A DNA stretch of 64,000 bases from Blasia pusilla (Eukaryota > Marchantiophyta > Marchantiopsida > Blasiales): positions 9,486,001-9,550,000 of the forward strand of contig CM114274.1 in NCBI GenBank assembly GCA_050084515.1, given 5' to 3'. The translations under genes were made by a program, and so were the position numbers. The stretch's first letter is position 1. Each line of letters starts with the position of its first letter. Below are positions 26,331 to 39,329 of the stretch, in pieces. The notes under the pieces are model-generated. The model did not search any database. It was not told the origin of the DNA and worked only from the letters and a program-made list of their open reading frames with translations.

Positions 26331-26814
26331 CAACGGAATGACGTTTTGAATCAAGTGGATTACGATGCATATGGTACACCATATCTATTTAACCAACCAA
26401 GTAGAGCAGAAAATGTACTTAATACTAGCTCTAATTTAACCAAGATAGGATTAGCCTCTCCAACTCCTCATGATATTCACTCCACTGATAGACACAAATG
26501 ATTATGTAGTACCATCGATAGTGCGTAAAGTCCATCCAACAACGTGAATACCTTAAGAATCCTAGCATGCTTACCGCCCATTAACTCCCATCTAGGGATA
26601 TAACTCAATCCCATCTCCATGCATGAGCTTCTATGTGGTGTGGTCCCTTTTATAGCATCATAAGTCACTAGAACTATTGGCTCTCAAAAAATAGGGGATT
26701 TTATTCAAGGTCCTTTTGAAGAGCCAAAAGTGCAATTAAAAATAATCTCAAAATTGAAATTTGAAAATATATCTCTAAAATAATAAGGTTAATCCCAAAA
26801 CAAGAAACATCCTC

Positions 26815-27048
26815 GTGCCTATTCATCCTCGGGTTAGTTAACCCGAGGTCAAAATCCTGACGTCTCAGTTTCTATTTTGGGTAACAAATTAAAATATTTG
26901 TGAATACCATACCTAACATGTAGGGAACTCTAGTGGAATGGATGGTGCGGTCACTGCGAAGGTGCAAGTCTAGGTCCAAGCCCGCTCAGGCTGATTAGTT
27001 TTGCACGAGTCTAACCTCGGGTTAGCTAACCCGAGGATGAATAGGGGC
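26815..27048. mobile_element. Small palindromic TIR element (MITE-like), about 233 bp
   Basis: Left end TGCC-TATTCATCCTCGGG and the reverse complement of the right end TTGCCCCTATTCATCCTC match as terminal inverted repeats of about 33 bp. Each terminal repeat is itself a palindrome: 26827-26848 has arms CCTCGGGTTA/TAACCCGAGG around GT, and 27015-27036 is fully palindromic around GC. No coding capacity lies between them. Non-autonomous TIR elements of this size are common in plants. No transposase family can be assigned. Confidence 0.6.
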
Positions 27049-27074
27049 AAGGAGATTACTTGCCCCTATTCATC
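27036..27074. repeat. Perfect 16-bp hairpin beside the right TIR
   Basis: GATGAATAGGGGCAAG (27036-27051), loop GAGATTA, then its exact reverse complement (27059-27074). The left arm overlaps the right TIR of the small element, so a third partial TIR copy lies inverted beside it. Confidence 0.8.
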
Positions 27075-27286
27075 GATGGTGTAAATCAAATCAGAGATTA
27101 TAATTGGGTGAAGTGGAGGGATAAATCAAAAGGGAAATCTCATAAAAGCTAACCTAGTTGTCACTAGAATTCATATTGATTAAAGTTGTGGAAAATTGGA
27201 AATTCATAAAGTGGACCACTAGAAAATAGTAATAATTGCGTGGTCTAAAGTGCACTTTAAAAGCCCGTTGACTTAGCCCCATCCGT

Positions 27287-27610
27287 CCTATTCTTTCCTA
27301 TTTGTTCCAGTATCCTCTCTCGTGATGGTGTGCATTTTTTTCTCTCGTCTCAAAACTTCCCCTCTCTCCTATTCTCTCATGTATATATTGGTATAGAAAC
27401 TAGTGGTGGTTTGTATTTCTGTCCCATGCATCCTATTCTTTCCTGTATTCTCTCTTCTTGTATTCTCTCTTGTGATGGTGTGTATACCTCGTATACAAAC
27501 TTGCTTGTATATGGGCATTTTTTCTCTCGTCCAAAAACTTCCCCTCCCTCGAATTCTCTTGTATATAAAGAACTAATGTTCTTGGTATACAAACTACCGA
27601 TGATTTGTAC
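27287..27610. repeat. Imperfect tandem duplication, unit about 150-180 bp
   Basis: Two successive units share TCCTATTCTTTCCT, TGTGATGGTGTG, TTTTTTCTCTCGTC, AAAACTTCCCCTC, a TCTTGTATAT-like word, GGTATA-AAACTA and GATTTGTA. They are non-coding and pyrimidine-rich. Confidence 0.6.
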
Positions 27611-28880
27611 GAATTACAAATTTTTTTGGATCACAAAATGGTTTTTTCTTATCTAGATTGTAAAGCAATAAGATTAATTTTGGTGATTACATATACATGT
27701 TTAGAGGTGAAACTCTTTGAGAATTTGGATTCAATAATTTCTAGATATTGCTAAATAACGCAAAAATGTAAGAAAGTCAATCAAGAATAAAATTGTAGAT
27801 ATGATTATTTTCCCATGTAAAATATCTTTGTGTTGAAGTAAAAAGAAGAAATTTTGGGGGATTTTATATATGGAATTAATTTCTATTATAAGAATTTTTT
27901 TGATTCATGTTACAATCATGTAAATAGTTTTTAAGCTTGAATTCAATAATTTATACACAACTTCTACAAAGTTTTTAAGAAAGGAATAAAATATGCAATC
28001 AAATATAAAAGTCTAGTATTAGATGTATTTTGACAAGATATCTCTTCTTAAGAAAAAGTAACCAATTTCTTTTCCAAGATTGTATTCTTAGTCTTTAGAA
28101 TCTTGCATTTGTTTTCAAGTTTGTATGATTTTTATTATTTTCATTCATAAGTCATTTTCAAGAAGATGAAAATTTGTGATAACTTTGATTCAATAATTTC
28201 TAGATATTATTGAGAGAATTTCAAGAAACCCTAGGTTAGATTGGTTCAATTACATTTTTCTCTTAAAATTTTTATTTAAAATTTTTCAGATTTCTTATGT
28301 GTGAAATTTTCATAAAATCTGGTCTCCAATATTTTCTCAAGAAGTGTGGCTAAGTCAAGTATTTTTTATCTAAATTTTTTTATTTTTAAATTGAAGTAAT
28401 TATTCTTAAATATTATTAGTGTATTCTTGAAGGTCGTTAGGGTAATTTTTTAAGATGGGAAGTATAAAAATATTTAAGGAAAAACCCCAATTTAAGAAGC
28501 CAAGCGACTTTAAATAGCCCATCATTTTCTTGTATTAGAATTCTTCCACACTAGGCAGTTTGGCAGACATCATTAGGCAGTTTGGGCATTTGCATGGCTT
28601 CACCTCCCGGGCATGATGGGCGGATGTAAGGAGTGATGAGTACGAATAGAAGAAGGCTGGCTAGGAGAGGGAAGATGATGGGTTTTATCATATACCACAT
28701 TGAAGAGTTTGACTTGCTATTCGTTTTGATTTGCAACGTGATTCTTGTAGTGAAGTGTTTTTTTTTTTTGTATTTTCTAGATCTCTGATCTTATTAGGTT
28801 TCTTACATGTCATGTAGTAAATGCTCCCTGGAAACTTCCTTACAACCCTCCCCCCCCTCTTTCTACCTCCATCTTCATTT
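27611..28880. other. AT-rich gene-free spacer
   Basis: AT-rich with many stops. Phrases such as TTGATTCAATAATTTCTAGATATT recur in related form near 27727 and 28190. No gene recognised. Confidence 0.5.
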
Positions 28881-28889
28881 TTCACTTAT

Positions 28890-31800
28890 GCTTGATTCAT
28901 GGGTATGTCAGTCACTCCATCCTTAGGTAGACCCTTACATCCATCCATTTGATACGGCTTTGCCTATTTGCCTATTCAATTCTCATATTATTAGTATCTC
29001 CATGAAGCCACTACTTGTGTTTGGGGAGTTCGGGTGTTTAGGTCTAGAATTCCTAGGTGATTGTGGTAGATGAGAGTTACTTCTAGGGGGATTATTATTG
29101 TGGATGGGAAGAGAGTTAATTACCATGACAACTAGTTTGAAAGGGGGAGGTATGGGAAATATTTTTGGGGATTTTTACTTGAGTTTTATGGAAGGGGGTC
29201 ATGTTCTCTTGTTGGTAAGTTATACCTATGCCTTGATCCACACAAGCTCCCTATGTGGGGACCGGTGGGTTGTCTAGTCAAAATACAAAATTCCCTTGTT
29301 GTCTCGAATTATTTTACTCATTCAAGAATTTGGAATGACTTAGTTGCTAAGTATCTTGACTTTGATAGAGTTAGATTTGTGGTTCCTCCAATCGACTATG
29401 GATATTCTTTGGTGCTTCTTGCATCATTATCCCCTCCTAAGTGGTTGAGGAACCATCTTTGCAACATCATAGGTCTCTTCAAAATCCGTTTTTCGTTCCG
29501 AGGTTGTTTCCATAGGATTCCCCATGCTATGGAAACAAGCATTTTGGGATGACCTGTGACATACCTTCCTCCTCCTAGCTACGATTGCACTTAAGTGACT
29601 CAACCCTATAGATGAGCTCTCTTGGTATCTGCTACTTTTCCTTTCAAAATGGTGTTTTCATTATATCCAAAGAGGGAAGGCTGAACATAGAGAGATTGTG
29701 GCCTGACATATTGAGGCATTTTTTAGGAGGTGATTGGGAGTCTCTATAGAGCAAGTTAGTGGCATGAGCTAGAGGTAGCACTTCACTTGGTTTCCCATTG
29801 GATGATCTTGTTGCAGCCAGGTTATGAGAATGTAGGACACTTTGATGAGCCTATGAGTAGTCGCAAGCTGCTCACGCTCTTCTCTCAATAGGCATGACAC
29901 CTATGTCAGTTTTTATTATCAATTCCTTCTCAAGCCTACATCCTTGCTCAATAGTTGAAATTCTAGCTTTTGAACATGACTCTCATCTTGACATGGTTGT
30001 GTGCGCACTAAGACATTGCCCTAGGATTGTTGTTGGAGGGTTATGTGGTATGATGTATGAACACTTTTGTGATTTCTTTCCTCTCAAGACTCTACGAGTG
30101 GATTTTTTGAGTTTCTTAAACTTGCCTCTTATCTAGCTCAAAGGAGAGGCCCAAATACTAGGGGTGGGGTGACTTCTGGACTTATCGAAGGAGGGTGGAA
30201 GGATTTTTCCAATTGCCATAGGTGAGGTGCTCTGGCGGCTGGTGAGTTGAACTTTTGCTTTGCAATTACATGAGGCTTTCCAGTCACACTTGAGTTTGCA
30301 TCAGTTTAGATTCGCCACACCAACTAACTGTGAGATGGCAACCTTAGGTTTGAGGGCTTGTCTCAATGTACATCATGAGTGGATAGTTCTCAAAGTGGAT
30401 GAGGATCATTTCTTCAAATTTGTGTCACAGACAACACCCTATCTTCACAGAGTTGATGGATGTAGGTGGCATCATTGTGAGCCTCATTCCCTATATATAG
30501 ACTCTCCATAGGGCCTCTTCAACCTTCTATTTCCACCATGGTGGTTCGAGGAGGAGGAGGTCATTGTTTTGGAGTCCTCCATGGGGATTGTTAAGGTGAT
30601 CCCCTAGGTGGCATATTGTTTGCTTTGGCTCATTATAGAGGTGTTCTCTCTATAGTGGAGGCTTTTCTAGGTTTCATTTTTCCCTTGTTGGTACATGATT
30701 CTCATATTCTTGGTCTTGGAGATCTAGTCAACACTTTTCTGCATAGTTGCTAGGTGTGGACCTTGCAGTGAAGATGGAAAAGTGCAAGGCTTGGTCTCCA
30801 TCAAGCCTAATCTATGATCTTCATTTACTCAACTGATTTATGATACCTGACGGAGTGGTTCTTGTTTTGGGAGTCCCACTTGGAGCCATGAATTTGTCTT
30901 AAGATTCGTGGCAGCGGCTCTTGGCGAGGATCTACTCCACGTTGATGATCTCATGAGGATCGATGATCCTTAAGTCGCCTATGGCATTCTCTCCTCTTAT
31001 TTTGCTCGAAGATTGAGTTATCTCACTATAATTGTGTGGATGTCTAGTCACCTTTATACCCTCTATAGATCCTTTGACAGGAAGATCCCATAGGTATCCA
31101 AGGATCATTTAAGACCTAGCTCCTTAGAGTGCCCCATGGGGGTCTTAGCTCATAAATAGGCTTCTTGGCCAATTTCCTGTGGCAAAGTAGGTCTTCTCTC
31201 AACCAAGTTAGTGCTGCCCTTTGATTTTTAGTGAGTTGGGCCATTGGAGCACCCCTTCTTTGCTCTGGATTTATGATTAGGGATAGATCACTCCTCCTAC
31301 AATATGTATCCCATGTTGAAGATGGCCTTTTCCCACTACGATCTTCCCTTATAGCATGTAGAGATTCCCTTATAGTTGAGGCTAGAGCTGTTCATCCACT
31401 TTCTCCTCCATAGTTATCTTTGGTCAGTTTGGGCTTCAATCTTCTTTGATGGAAGCCCATTTTGAGGTAGTTTTTAGAGGTACTATGTTGGATGAGGATA
31501 TTCCCATGGAGGTTTTGGGCGTACATTTGCTCTTACTTTGGAAAGGAGGCAGACTCATGGGTTGGAGTTTTCCCCCTTATCTTGGCTTTCCTTTTTGCAC
31601 AACTTATCTACACCACAACAATGTGGTTCTGAGTGGGCTGCCCCCCAAAATTGGTGGTTGGTTCGAATTCGACACATTATGAGTGTTGTGGGAGTTTGGA
31701 TCCTCTTGGTTTGCATTTGGCACGGTGTCCAATTGGGGATGAGAGGATTTCTTCTCACAATGTTGTGTGAGATATCATGTTCTGTATTGCTCGTGAGAGT

Positions 31801-32425
31801 GGCTTCCATGTGCAGAGATATAGGTTCTACTCCGTGTGGAATTCCCTTATTCGTGCTCATCTTTATATGACGCGAGAGGTTGAGGTGATGGTGGCAAATG
31901 TTGTGGTGATGGATCCTATGTGGGAGGCTATGTGAGCCTAGGTGGTGGCACAAGGGAGACTGCACAAGGAGCGGTGGCACTAGAAGCGAAGAAGACCCAC
32001 CTCTAAAATCAACTTCACGATGAATGTCGATTCATCCCCCTAGCCATAGATAGGTATGGGGCTACGGGGGGGAGGCTTGACTCATTCCTTATGGATTGTG
32101 CTCATCATCTCTAGTCAAGAAATGGGTTGTCCTTAGCTATTTTGATTCTTAATTGTAGGCAATGGATCTCCATGGCTTTGCAACGTGCCCAACTAATGGG
32201 GTTTTGCGGTAGGCTCAGGCTGTGGGACACGCTGGCACTTGAGACCCGCTTGGGGATAGTCAAGTCTCTCAAGGTGATGCTGGTATTGTCTCTACTGTTG
32301 GTGAGTTTAGCTAGTAGGGGGATGCCTCCTTTTCTTTTTCTGAACCAGATGTTGCCTTCACGTACGGAACTCTTTGAGTCCCCCTCTTTTGTACACCTGA
32401 TGAGTTCCCCATCACCCCTTGTTTT
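28890..32425 (+). pseudogene. Decayed RLE-type non-LTR retrotransposon, copy 2
   Basis: Same family and orientation as the copy at 39.3-42.8 kb, matched along its length. Examples are the 5' block with GGGGGTCATGTTCTCTT, the reverse-transcriptase text LGLRACL...HHEW (30260-30511), GTGCAAGGCTTGGTCT (about 30782), and the 3' block AAGAAATGGGTTGTCCTTAG (about 32118). Frames are broken by many stops and shifts, with no domain intact. It retains about 130 bp near 29230-29340 that the other copy lacks. The 3' end resembles TGATGAGTTCCCCATC. Boundaries are approximate. Confidence 0.75.
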
Positions 32426-34000
32426 TTCCAGGATTTCTTTACTTTCAATAGAAGTTCACTCATCTTCAATTTTTTTTAATGTTGTTTTGTGAAAATAATC
32501 TTGAGTAGAGAGTTCACACATCATAAATGTTTTTTATATATACATGTCAAGTATTCATTCTCATACTTGTTAAGCTCATCTTGGGAATGAAAATTCCCAC
32601 TTACTAAAGGAAGTGAAACCCTTCCAAAAGAAGAAACACATACACGGTGTAGTCTTCTCAAATCTTACATTTCATAGACGGCAAATGTTGTAATAGTATT
32701 ACTTAGAAATGCGCACTTTTCATGTTTTATTTTGAATATGCTCCCAAGTTCCCAACATGCCTTTTCAAACACAATCTAACCCAATGGCCGGCACATTATA
32801 CATGCTTAACCATGGGAATTGGTCTCACAATTCTAGTCATTTTCATGTGGATTTTCACTTTCAAATTCTTATCCATTTCCCAAAACGAAAAAAAAATGCC
32901 ATCCACTCAAGTAATATAAAGATATATTTATGATAATGATAGTAGAAAAAATAATAGCTCAAATTTCTACGCACGTCACTGGATTCTTATCCTTAACAAA
33001 GGGGAAAAACAATCGATTGGCCAAAATGAAAGGTAAGACCACGCCATCGTGAAAATGTTAACCTAACCTTAAACATTAAATTATTTTACTCTAATGAGTT
33101 TTCACATTTGAATATTAAATTCTTCGAAACGTGGTTTAAGAAAATAAATTCTGTGTCGGCAGTACCAGCTTCTTACGTATACTTTGGGTACTTCCTTTTT
33201 ATTCTTTAATTATTTCCCTAATTTAGTAAATAAATTAGAGATCGCCATACTTTAAGGAAAAGAAAACATTTTTATAATAAAGATCATATTCGACGCACTG
33301 TAAATCTCTAAAGGGCTACGTCCCTGTGAGGGCCCCACACGATTTGACTTTAGCGACGTGACTGTAGACTGACGACCGCTTTCCGTCCGGTGACACCACT
33401 TTTAGTCCGTTACCGAATAGAGTGCATTATACTGTACTCGTCCACTCAGTAGTGCACACCACTCTTGTTATTTTATGCAGTTTTTCTTAAGTTTTTCAAT
33501 ATTGAAGTGGGAAAGAAAACATTCGCATCATGAAAATAGTTGACTTCCACCATAGCCCAGCCTTGCATGCAGCTTTCCAAGACGGCACATCGGAAAGGAA
33601 ACCTACACACACAAAGCTAAGGAACCGACAAAAGGTAACGAGTTACCCGTGAGGTGATAAACACAAACAAAAAGTTTGTGAAGTTTCCACGAGATTTTTC
33701 TTAGCAAAGAGGAGAAAGATGCACTTCGCAAAGGGCAAGATAGTGAGACAAAACTAACAATCATGTCGAGATATAGTTGACTTGAGGTTCATTTATTATC
33801 TTCCCGCGTATTTTCGACGTATTTTTCACTCGTAGGAAGCATAATTATATCCGGCGGATATACTAGCAGTATGCTACACAGCCGAGATTCAACTGGAGGA
33901 GAGAAAGGGTATATTCGACTGGATGTGCGAGGAACAGTAGTCCTGTCATAGCCATGCAGAATCCTCACCGAACACGGGGCAGGTAGGGGGCCTTCGATTC
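32426..34000. other. AT-rich spacer, no gene recognised
   Basis: Short open frames only (longest about 65 codons). No family signature, RNA gene or bounded repeat is seen. Confidence 0.5.
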
Positions 34001-37000
34001 GCTCGCCTCTGTGAGCTGTCGAGCAATTGGTCCCCTCCGCGAGGCTTCGTGGACTCGGATCCTCATCTCCGATTGACCAGTGGCTCCATCTGATTGACTG
34101 TGGTCTTACGCGGTTGGATACGTCAGTCTGGAACTGCGTCCTTAATGGCAGTGACGGCTTCAGCCGGTACCGTGGTGCTTTCCAGCCCCTCGGCCTGTAC
34201 CACATCCACACGTTCCGGTGGACTTCGTCGGAAACGGTCTTCGTACGGGATGCACCCGGTCGTAGTAAGAAGTGTAGCTGCTCCGCACCTAGACGTCCTC
34301 CGGTTGAAGGACAAGATATGTCCGTGTGTCTGAACGGGGAACCCTTGGAACCGAGTCATAATCGTTCGTACAGATCTGCCCCCTTTTCGCAGCGAAGTTT
34401 GGATCATGTAGTCTATCCTCGCGCTCGGCCTCCGCTCCCCCTTGCAGCTGCTGAAGAAGAAGGAACAATTAAGTAGTCCAGTGTGTGGGAATCGAGTAGG
34501 GAACGAAAGAATCACAAATGGATTTCCAAGGAATCTGGCAGGACATTCTTCTTCTTCTTCTTCCTCTTCTCCAATTTTTTTTTTTTTTTTTTTTTTTCCC
34601 GTTCTTCTTCCTTTTGCGTGTGACGAGATGGTTCAGATTGAAGCAGTGTGTGATTGGCTCGGCTAGCTAGGCAGGGCGATGGATTGCATAGCTGATCTAG
34701 CTTGGTCTACAGCTGGGCTGGTAAGACCTGCATCGGTATGTGCTGGGTGCGTTCCGTGCTAGCTTCAAATTGAACTCCAAATGGTCAAAGGTTTTTTCAA
34801 GCACTTCTTCGGAGAGCATGACGAGATCAGCCGAGTAAGGCTTCCCTAGTAAGTGGGTGACTATTTCGGCTTGTTACATGGTGTGTGCAGCATAGATCTA
34901 GAGCTTGTTAGTAGTGGCATTTGATGTAGCTAGGTAGCTCGGCTGGGTTATTGTTGGGTGCGTTGCAAGCTTAGCTTCCGATATTAATTGAGTTCCAAGA
35001 GATCATTCACTGGCTTACATCCAGATACAACCAAATGCGTCTAGATGTATGTATACAAAATGAAGTGATTTGAGCTTTCGACCGGAATGAAATCTGCAGT
35101 CTTGAGCAACTAGAGCTGAGGAGTCTCGTCCCCATGCACGGGGAAGTCCTTTAGTGCTGAGCAGATGATCGAGGGATCATGAAAATATCGACGTTGGGAA
35201 TAATATACCTGTAAATCCCTTGCTCCGTTCTGCAACTTCAGCTCTTCTCAGAAATCAGAGTTTGAAAGGCAGTCTCATGGAGTCGGTAAACGAGAATGGC
35301 CACGGCAGCATCTACCACTACTAACGGGACCTATAGATGAAATTTCTTGGCAGAGTTTGAACGTGATTCTATAAGTCAGCGAGCTATTCCTGATACTGTG
35401 GTGTACACTGACAGGGAGCTATTCTGCAGTTGGTAAGTACTTGGGGTCACCGGAGCTCACAGAGGTTCTAACTGTACTGATTCACCTCTGTCAAATTGAT
35501 TTTACTAAGAGCTGGCCAGCAGGTGTGTGCTTGGAGTCGATCTGTGATCATATATGCCCTTAGAGAGATCTGAATTCTGCAAGCCAGGTAGCCATCCCGT
35601 GCTAAGGCCTCATCAATGTCTTTAATTATCTCTTTCTCGTCCTGGGTATCATCGGATCTAGGCTGGTCTCTGAAATGCTTCCTAAGTGGGATGGATTATT
35701 AGGAGCACGCAGAAGTAGCTGAATATTGTGGACGGAATTCAGACTCAAATTGAAAGCTCTACTGTGATGCAAGTATTGAATGATTGTATTTGTCGAGTAG
35801 GTTGAAGCTTCAAAATCTTAGTCGATGAGGTATTTGATCTTAAATTGATCTGGTAGATAAAGTTCAAACGTTCTGAAAATCTTCATTTCGTTTGCCCCTA
35901 CAGCCCGGTATATTTTAAACATCTGACCTCTTGAGCCGTGACTTTATCTGATAGTGCCAGATCTACTGGAACGAGTAGAATATTGCGAAAGATCATCTGC
36001 AAGATTTTCAGAGTCGAGGTTTGATCGTGGTTGAGCACTTAGAGTACTAGACACTACATCCGCTTGATCCCACAAGAAAACTGGCTGTCACAATCTACAA
36101 AGTCGTGCAAGTTTCTCGTCCAGAATATGTGCTGAGCTGAATATTAACATACCAGTGAATATTAACATACCAGGTTGATCTATGCAAACCGTGGAAGCAC
36201 AATGTCATATGTGTAAATACGTATTCAGTACTCTCCAGAGCACGATTTTCAGAACTCTCCCCTCGCATCATGTGTCCCATGGACTCCAACGCCCAGTTCC
36301 TAAGTGTCTCTAGTTTCAACCTAGGGGTACCTAGCTACCTAGCTATGGGGGTGCTCGACGGTTCCCTGATCCTTCGGAAGCTGGCGCAGTACTACTCTTT
36401 CATCATCAGAATGCTGGAAAACTCTCATCCAGCTCCACTTCTGCACCGCCTCAAGTAAAGATCGATTACATGCCGATGTACGTAGACCTGTGCTACGAAC
36501 GGTCCTACGAATACTTATGTACGTACGTACAAGACATCGGGTGACTGTTGGTGGTCTTCGAATGCTTTGGTATATACGTGTGGTTACTGAGAGGAGTGGT
36601 GTAAGGTACATATTGGAATGAGCTTAGAATCCTCCATGATTCATTTGTACATGTATATATCTCGAGTTTTAGCTCAAACTTCAAGGTCAGAGTACTCACA
36701 GGTTCTTTTTCTACAGTAACCACTCATGATCGTCTCGATCATAGCCCCGTACTTACATGTGGTCCCGAGATAGTCCTGGGGACTACCCAAGTACAGGAAA
36801 TGGATAACCATCACTTGGGTTTTTCGAGAAGACAATAATTCCACATCGATCAGTTTCAGGAGGTTAAAGCTTCAAGATGCATGTACGAAGCTGGGTTGGC
36901 TTGTAGTTAGCATCGCACGGGCAGCTTTTTCCTCGATTTGCAAGCTAACAAGAGAATTTAAGTCTCCCATCTTGCAGCTTTGGAATTCTAGTGTTCAGTG

Positions 37001-38800
37001 TTGATGGAGTGGAGTAAGTTGAAAAGCACCCAGATCAAGGGTGAAGAATTCTTCCAATTTTTGGTTGATCGATCGGAACACTGTGGATAGATAGTAGGCA
37101 AGGGGACGGGTGAGCAGCTCTCAGATAATTCTGAGTCTTCAGTGAGGGCTTATTCCCTAGGAATATGTCGTATCTTTGCTCAGTGACTTGAAATTCGGAC
37201 CAGTGCATAATTTGTCACTGTGTTATCCACGGATTTCAGTACGGATCACGATCGACCACCTAAATCTCGAAAGCTGATTAGGACGTAGCGGAATCTTATA
37301 ATACAACCAACATATTCATTCATGTGCACCCAGCATCAATTTGGGGAGTATGAGTTCATGACACTGTGCAAATGATTTTACGGAGACCGATGTTCTCTAG
37401 CTCATGGCAAACGGAATCGCAAAAGTTGGATCCCCCCCCTCCACGCTGGCAAAGTCTTCACATCGGGAAATGAAGGACTCGGTTCGTGAACCTCCCAACG
37501 AATCTCCTGATAAGAGTATAACGCTTGCCGAAGTCCAGTATTGAGCTAGCTAGCTCAATACTGGATTATCGATAGGCCTTCAGGTCAAATTGACTTTGAC
37601 TGCGCGTGTGTACTGCAGCTCGTTTGGAGTGGATTGAACAGCTCTCTACGAATCCTGTAGCTCCAGCTTGGGATGGTGCGCCCGGCTCCCGAATTCATGC
37701 ATGATCAAGGGGCTCGGCCATATGCTAAGTCCTGAAGACCGACAAGTTCGAGTTCCCTAGACTAGCTACGATCAACCTGCATCTTATCATGAATATTATG
37801 CTCATGGAAGCTCCAGGACAGATTGATCAAGTATTATTCTGAGATGTAAACGTGGCTCATACATGCGTACGATGATTGATTGTTCGCTTGCAGACTTGCA
37901 CTCGCTCCAGACGATTTTGCATCATGGGCGCTTGAATGGTCTGATTCAGGAGCCGAGTCGACTCTCGGAAACATGCGCCGAAATTGAAAAGAAGAAGTCA
38001 ATTTCGGAGAACTCAAGTCTTTTCATGAATCGTGTGTGATCGTAATTAATGTTATCGCGGGAGTCGCCATAAGGGATCATGTCGACAAATCATAACCCGA
38101 ATCGACGGATGGATGCGTGGATCCCGAGCGGTCAACTCGTGACTAGTCTTCTCTTCTCGAACATTGCGGAGCTAGCTTCGTCGGAACATAAATTCCTCCT
38201 GGACATGACGCGATGTGCTGCAGGTGAGCGCGCACGTACAATCGGACGACCGATACGTACTCATTTCATGTCAGAACTCCACGGAATTCTCCGAATCGAG
38301 CCTCTCGAGAATGTGTAACGGACAGAGCCACATCTCATGACCCCAATCTCTCGAGGTTGCCTGCAGGCCCTTGACCGTGAACCTCCTCGATCCGAAGGCA
38401 CGATCGGTCTATGGCTGTGCGCGGACAACTTGATTCGCAGATTGTCGTCGATTTTGAGTCGCAGCGAAGAGCTCTGCGGAGAATACTCGAGTAGAGCCTT
38501 CCTGCGAACGCACGAGCATTGACCGGCGGCCCCGGCGTTTTGTATATACATCATCGCATTTATGAGCTCGACTCTCCCACCAAATTATCGAATTTTCTTT
38601 TAATGTGTTGAATTCTCGTGAGGAAAAAAAATCAGGTATCAGGAATCCATGAAAATTTCTTCAGTTGTGCAAGTTTGCTTTAATTCCGTTGAATTCTCGC
38701 AAGAGAAGATGATCGAGAACTCACGAAGAATTCTTCCTTTAGACTACATTGCCTTCGAGTTTCGCGAGAAGGAATGATCGCCAATTCTCGAAACCTTCAG
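34001..38800. other. Less AT-rich stretch without an assignable gene
   Basis: Overlapping open frames at 33789-34211 (-), 34027-34476 (+) and 34123-34515 (-) are the longest, but none shows a recognised domain and they overlap each other. A TTC run then T23 lies at 34547-34597. Short frames at 36270-36458 (+) and 38079-38318 (+) are unassigned. The composition resembles genic flank more than the AT-rich repeats around it, so multi-exon genes could be hidden here. Confidence 0.35.
37534..37565. repeat. Perfect 32-bp palindrome
   Basis: TCCAGTATTGAGCTAG is followed directly by its exact reverse complement, with no spacer. The flanking bases do not extend the pairing. No poly-T follows, so a terminator is not suggested. 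Confidence 0.9.
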
Positions 38801-38808
38801 TCATTCAT

Positions 38809-38893
38809 TAGTGGTAGTCGTAGCTCACTTAGTGGTAACCATAGCTCACTTAGCGGTAATCATAGCTCGTAGTCATAGCTCACTTAGTGGTAG
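38809..38893. repeat. Short tandem repeat, 21-bp unit
   Basis: About four units of the form TAGTGGTARYCATAGCTCACT, the third and fourth shortened. Non-coding, about 500 bp upstream of the non-LTR element. Confidence 0.75.
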
Positions 38894-39329
38894 TGGCCTA
38901 CTTTTGACACATTGTATGTACTAGGTTCTGTGCAGCGTATTTACATCGTGGCTTTCTTTGTCTTCGCGTTCCGTAATTAGAAGCCGTTATCCACATCCGG
39001 AGTCACCGAGTCGTTACTAATTTATGACGTCGAAGCAACTCGCATGATTCGAACTCTCCGTTTAAACGGGGACGGCAAATCGAGACGGGGAATGGGAAGT
39101 ACCCATGGTGAGATGGACGGGGTCTTGTGTTATATCAAGACTGAGATAGCGATTTTTTTTTAGCATGAATCTTTTCCTATTTTGTTTTGTAGATTTTTGT
39201 TATTTTAATATTTCTCATGGAGGTATTAGGATCTTATTTGTTGTCTCGCTTTGTTGTAATGTTTTGAAAGTTTCCAAGACAACTCATGTTGTTATTCCAT
39301 ATCACTTTTTTTTTTGTTTTTTATGTATT

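Noticed and set aside
33789-34515. Three mutually overlapping open frames of 130-150 codons
   Set aside because: They overlap on both strands, carry no family signature and have no convincing splice partners. At most one could be real, and I cannot say which.
34547-34597. T-rich run as a transcription terminator
   Set aside because: A TTC microsatellite grading into poly-T with no stem before it. Slippage or a retroposed poly-A tail on the other strand is as likely, and no RNA gene precedes it.
36270-36458. Small ORF of 62 codons starting MCPMDSNAQF
   Set aside because: No signal peptide, cysteine pattern or C-terminal peptide motif of known plant signalling families. Length is within chance expectation.
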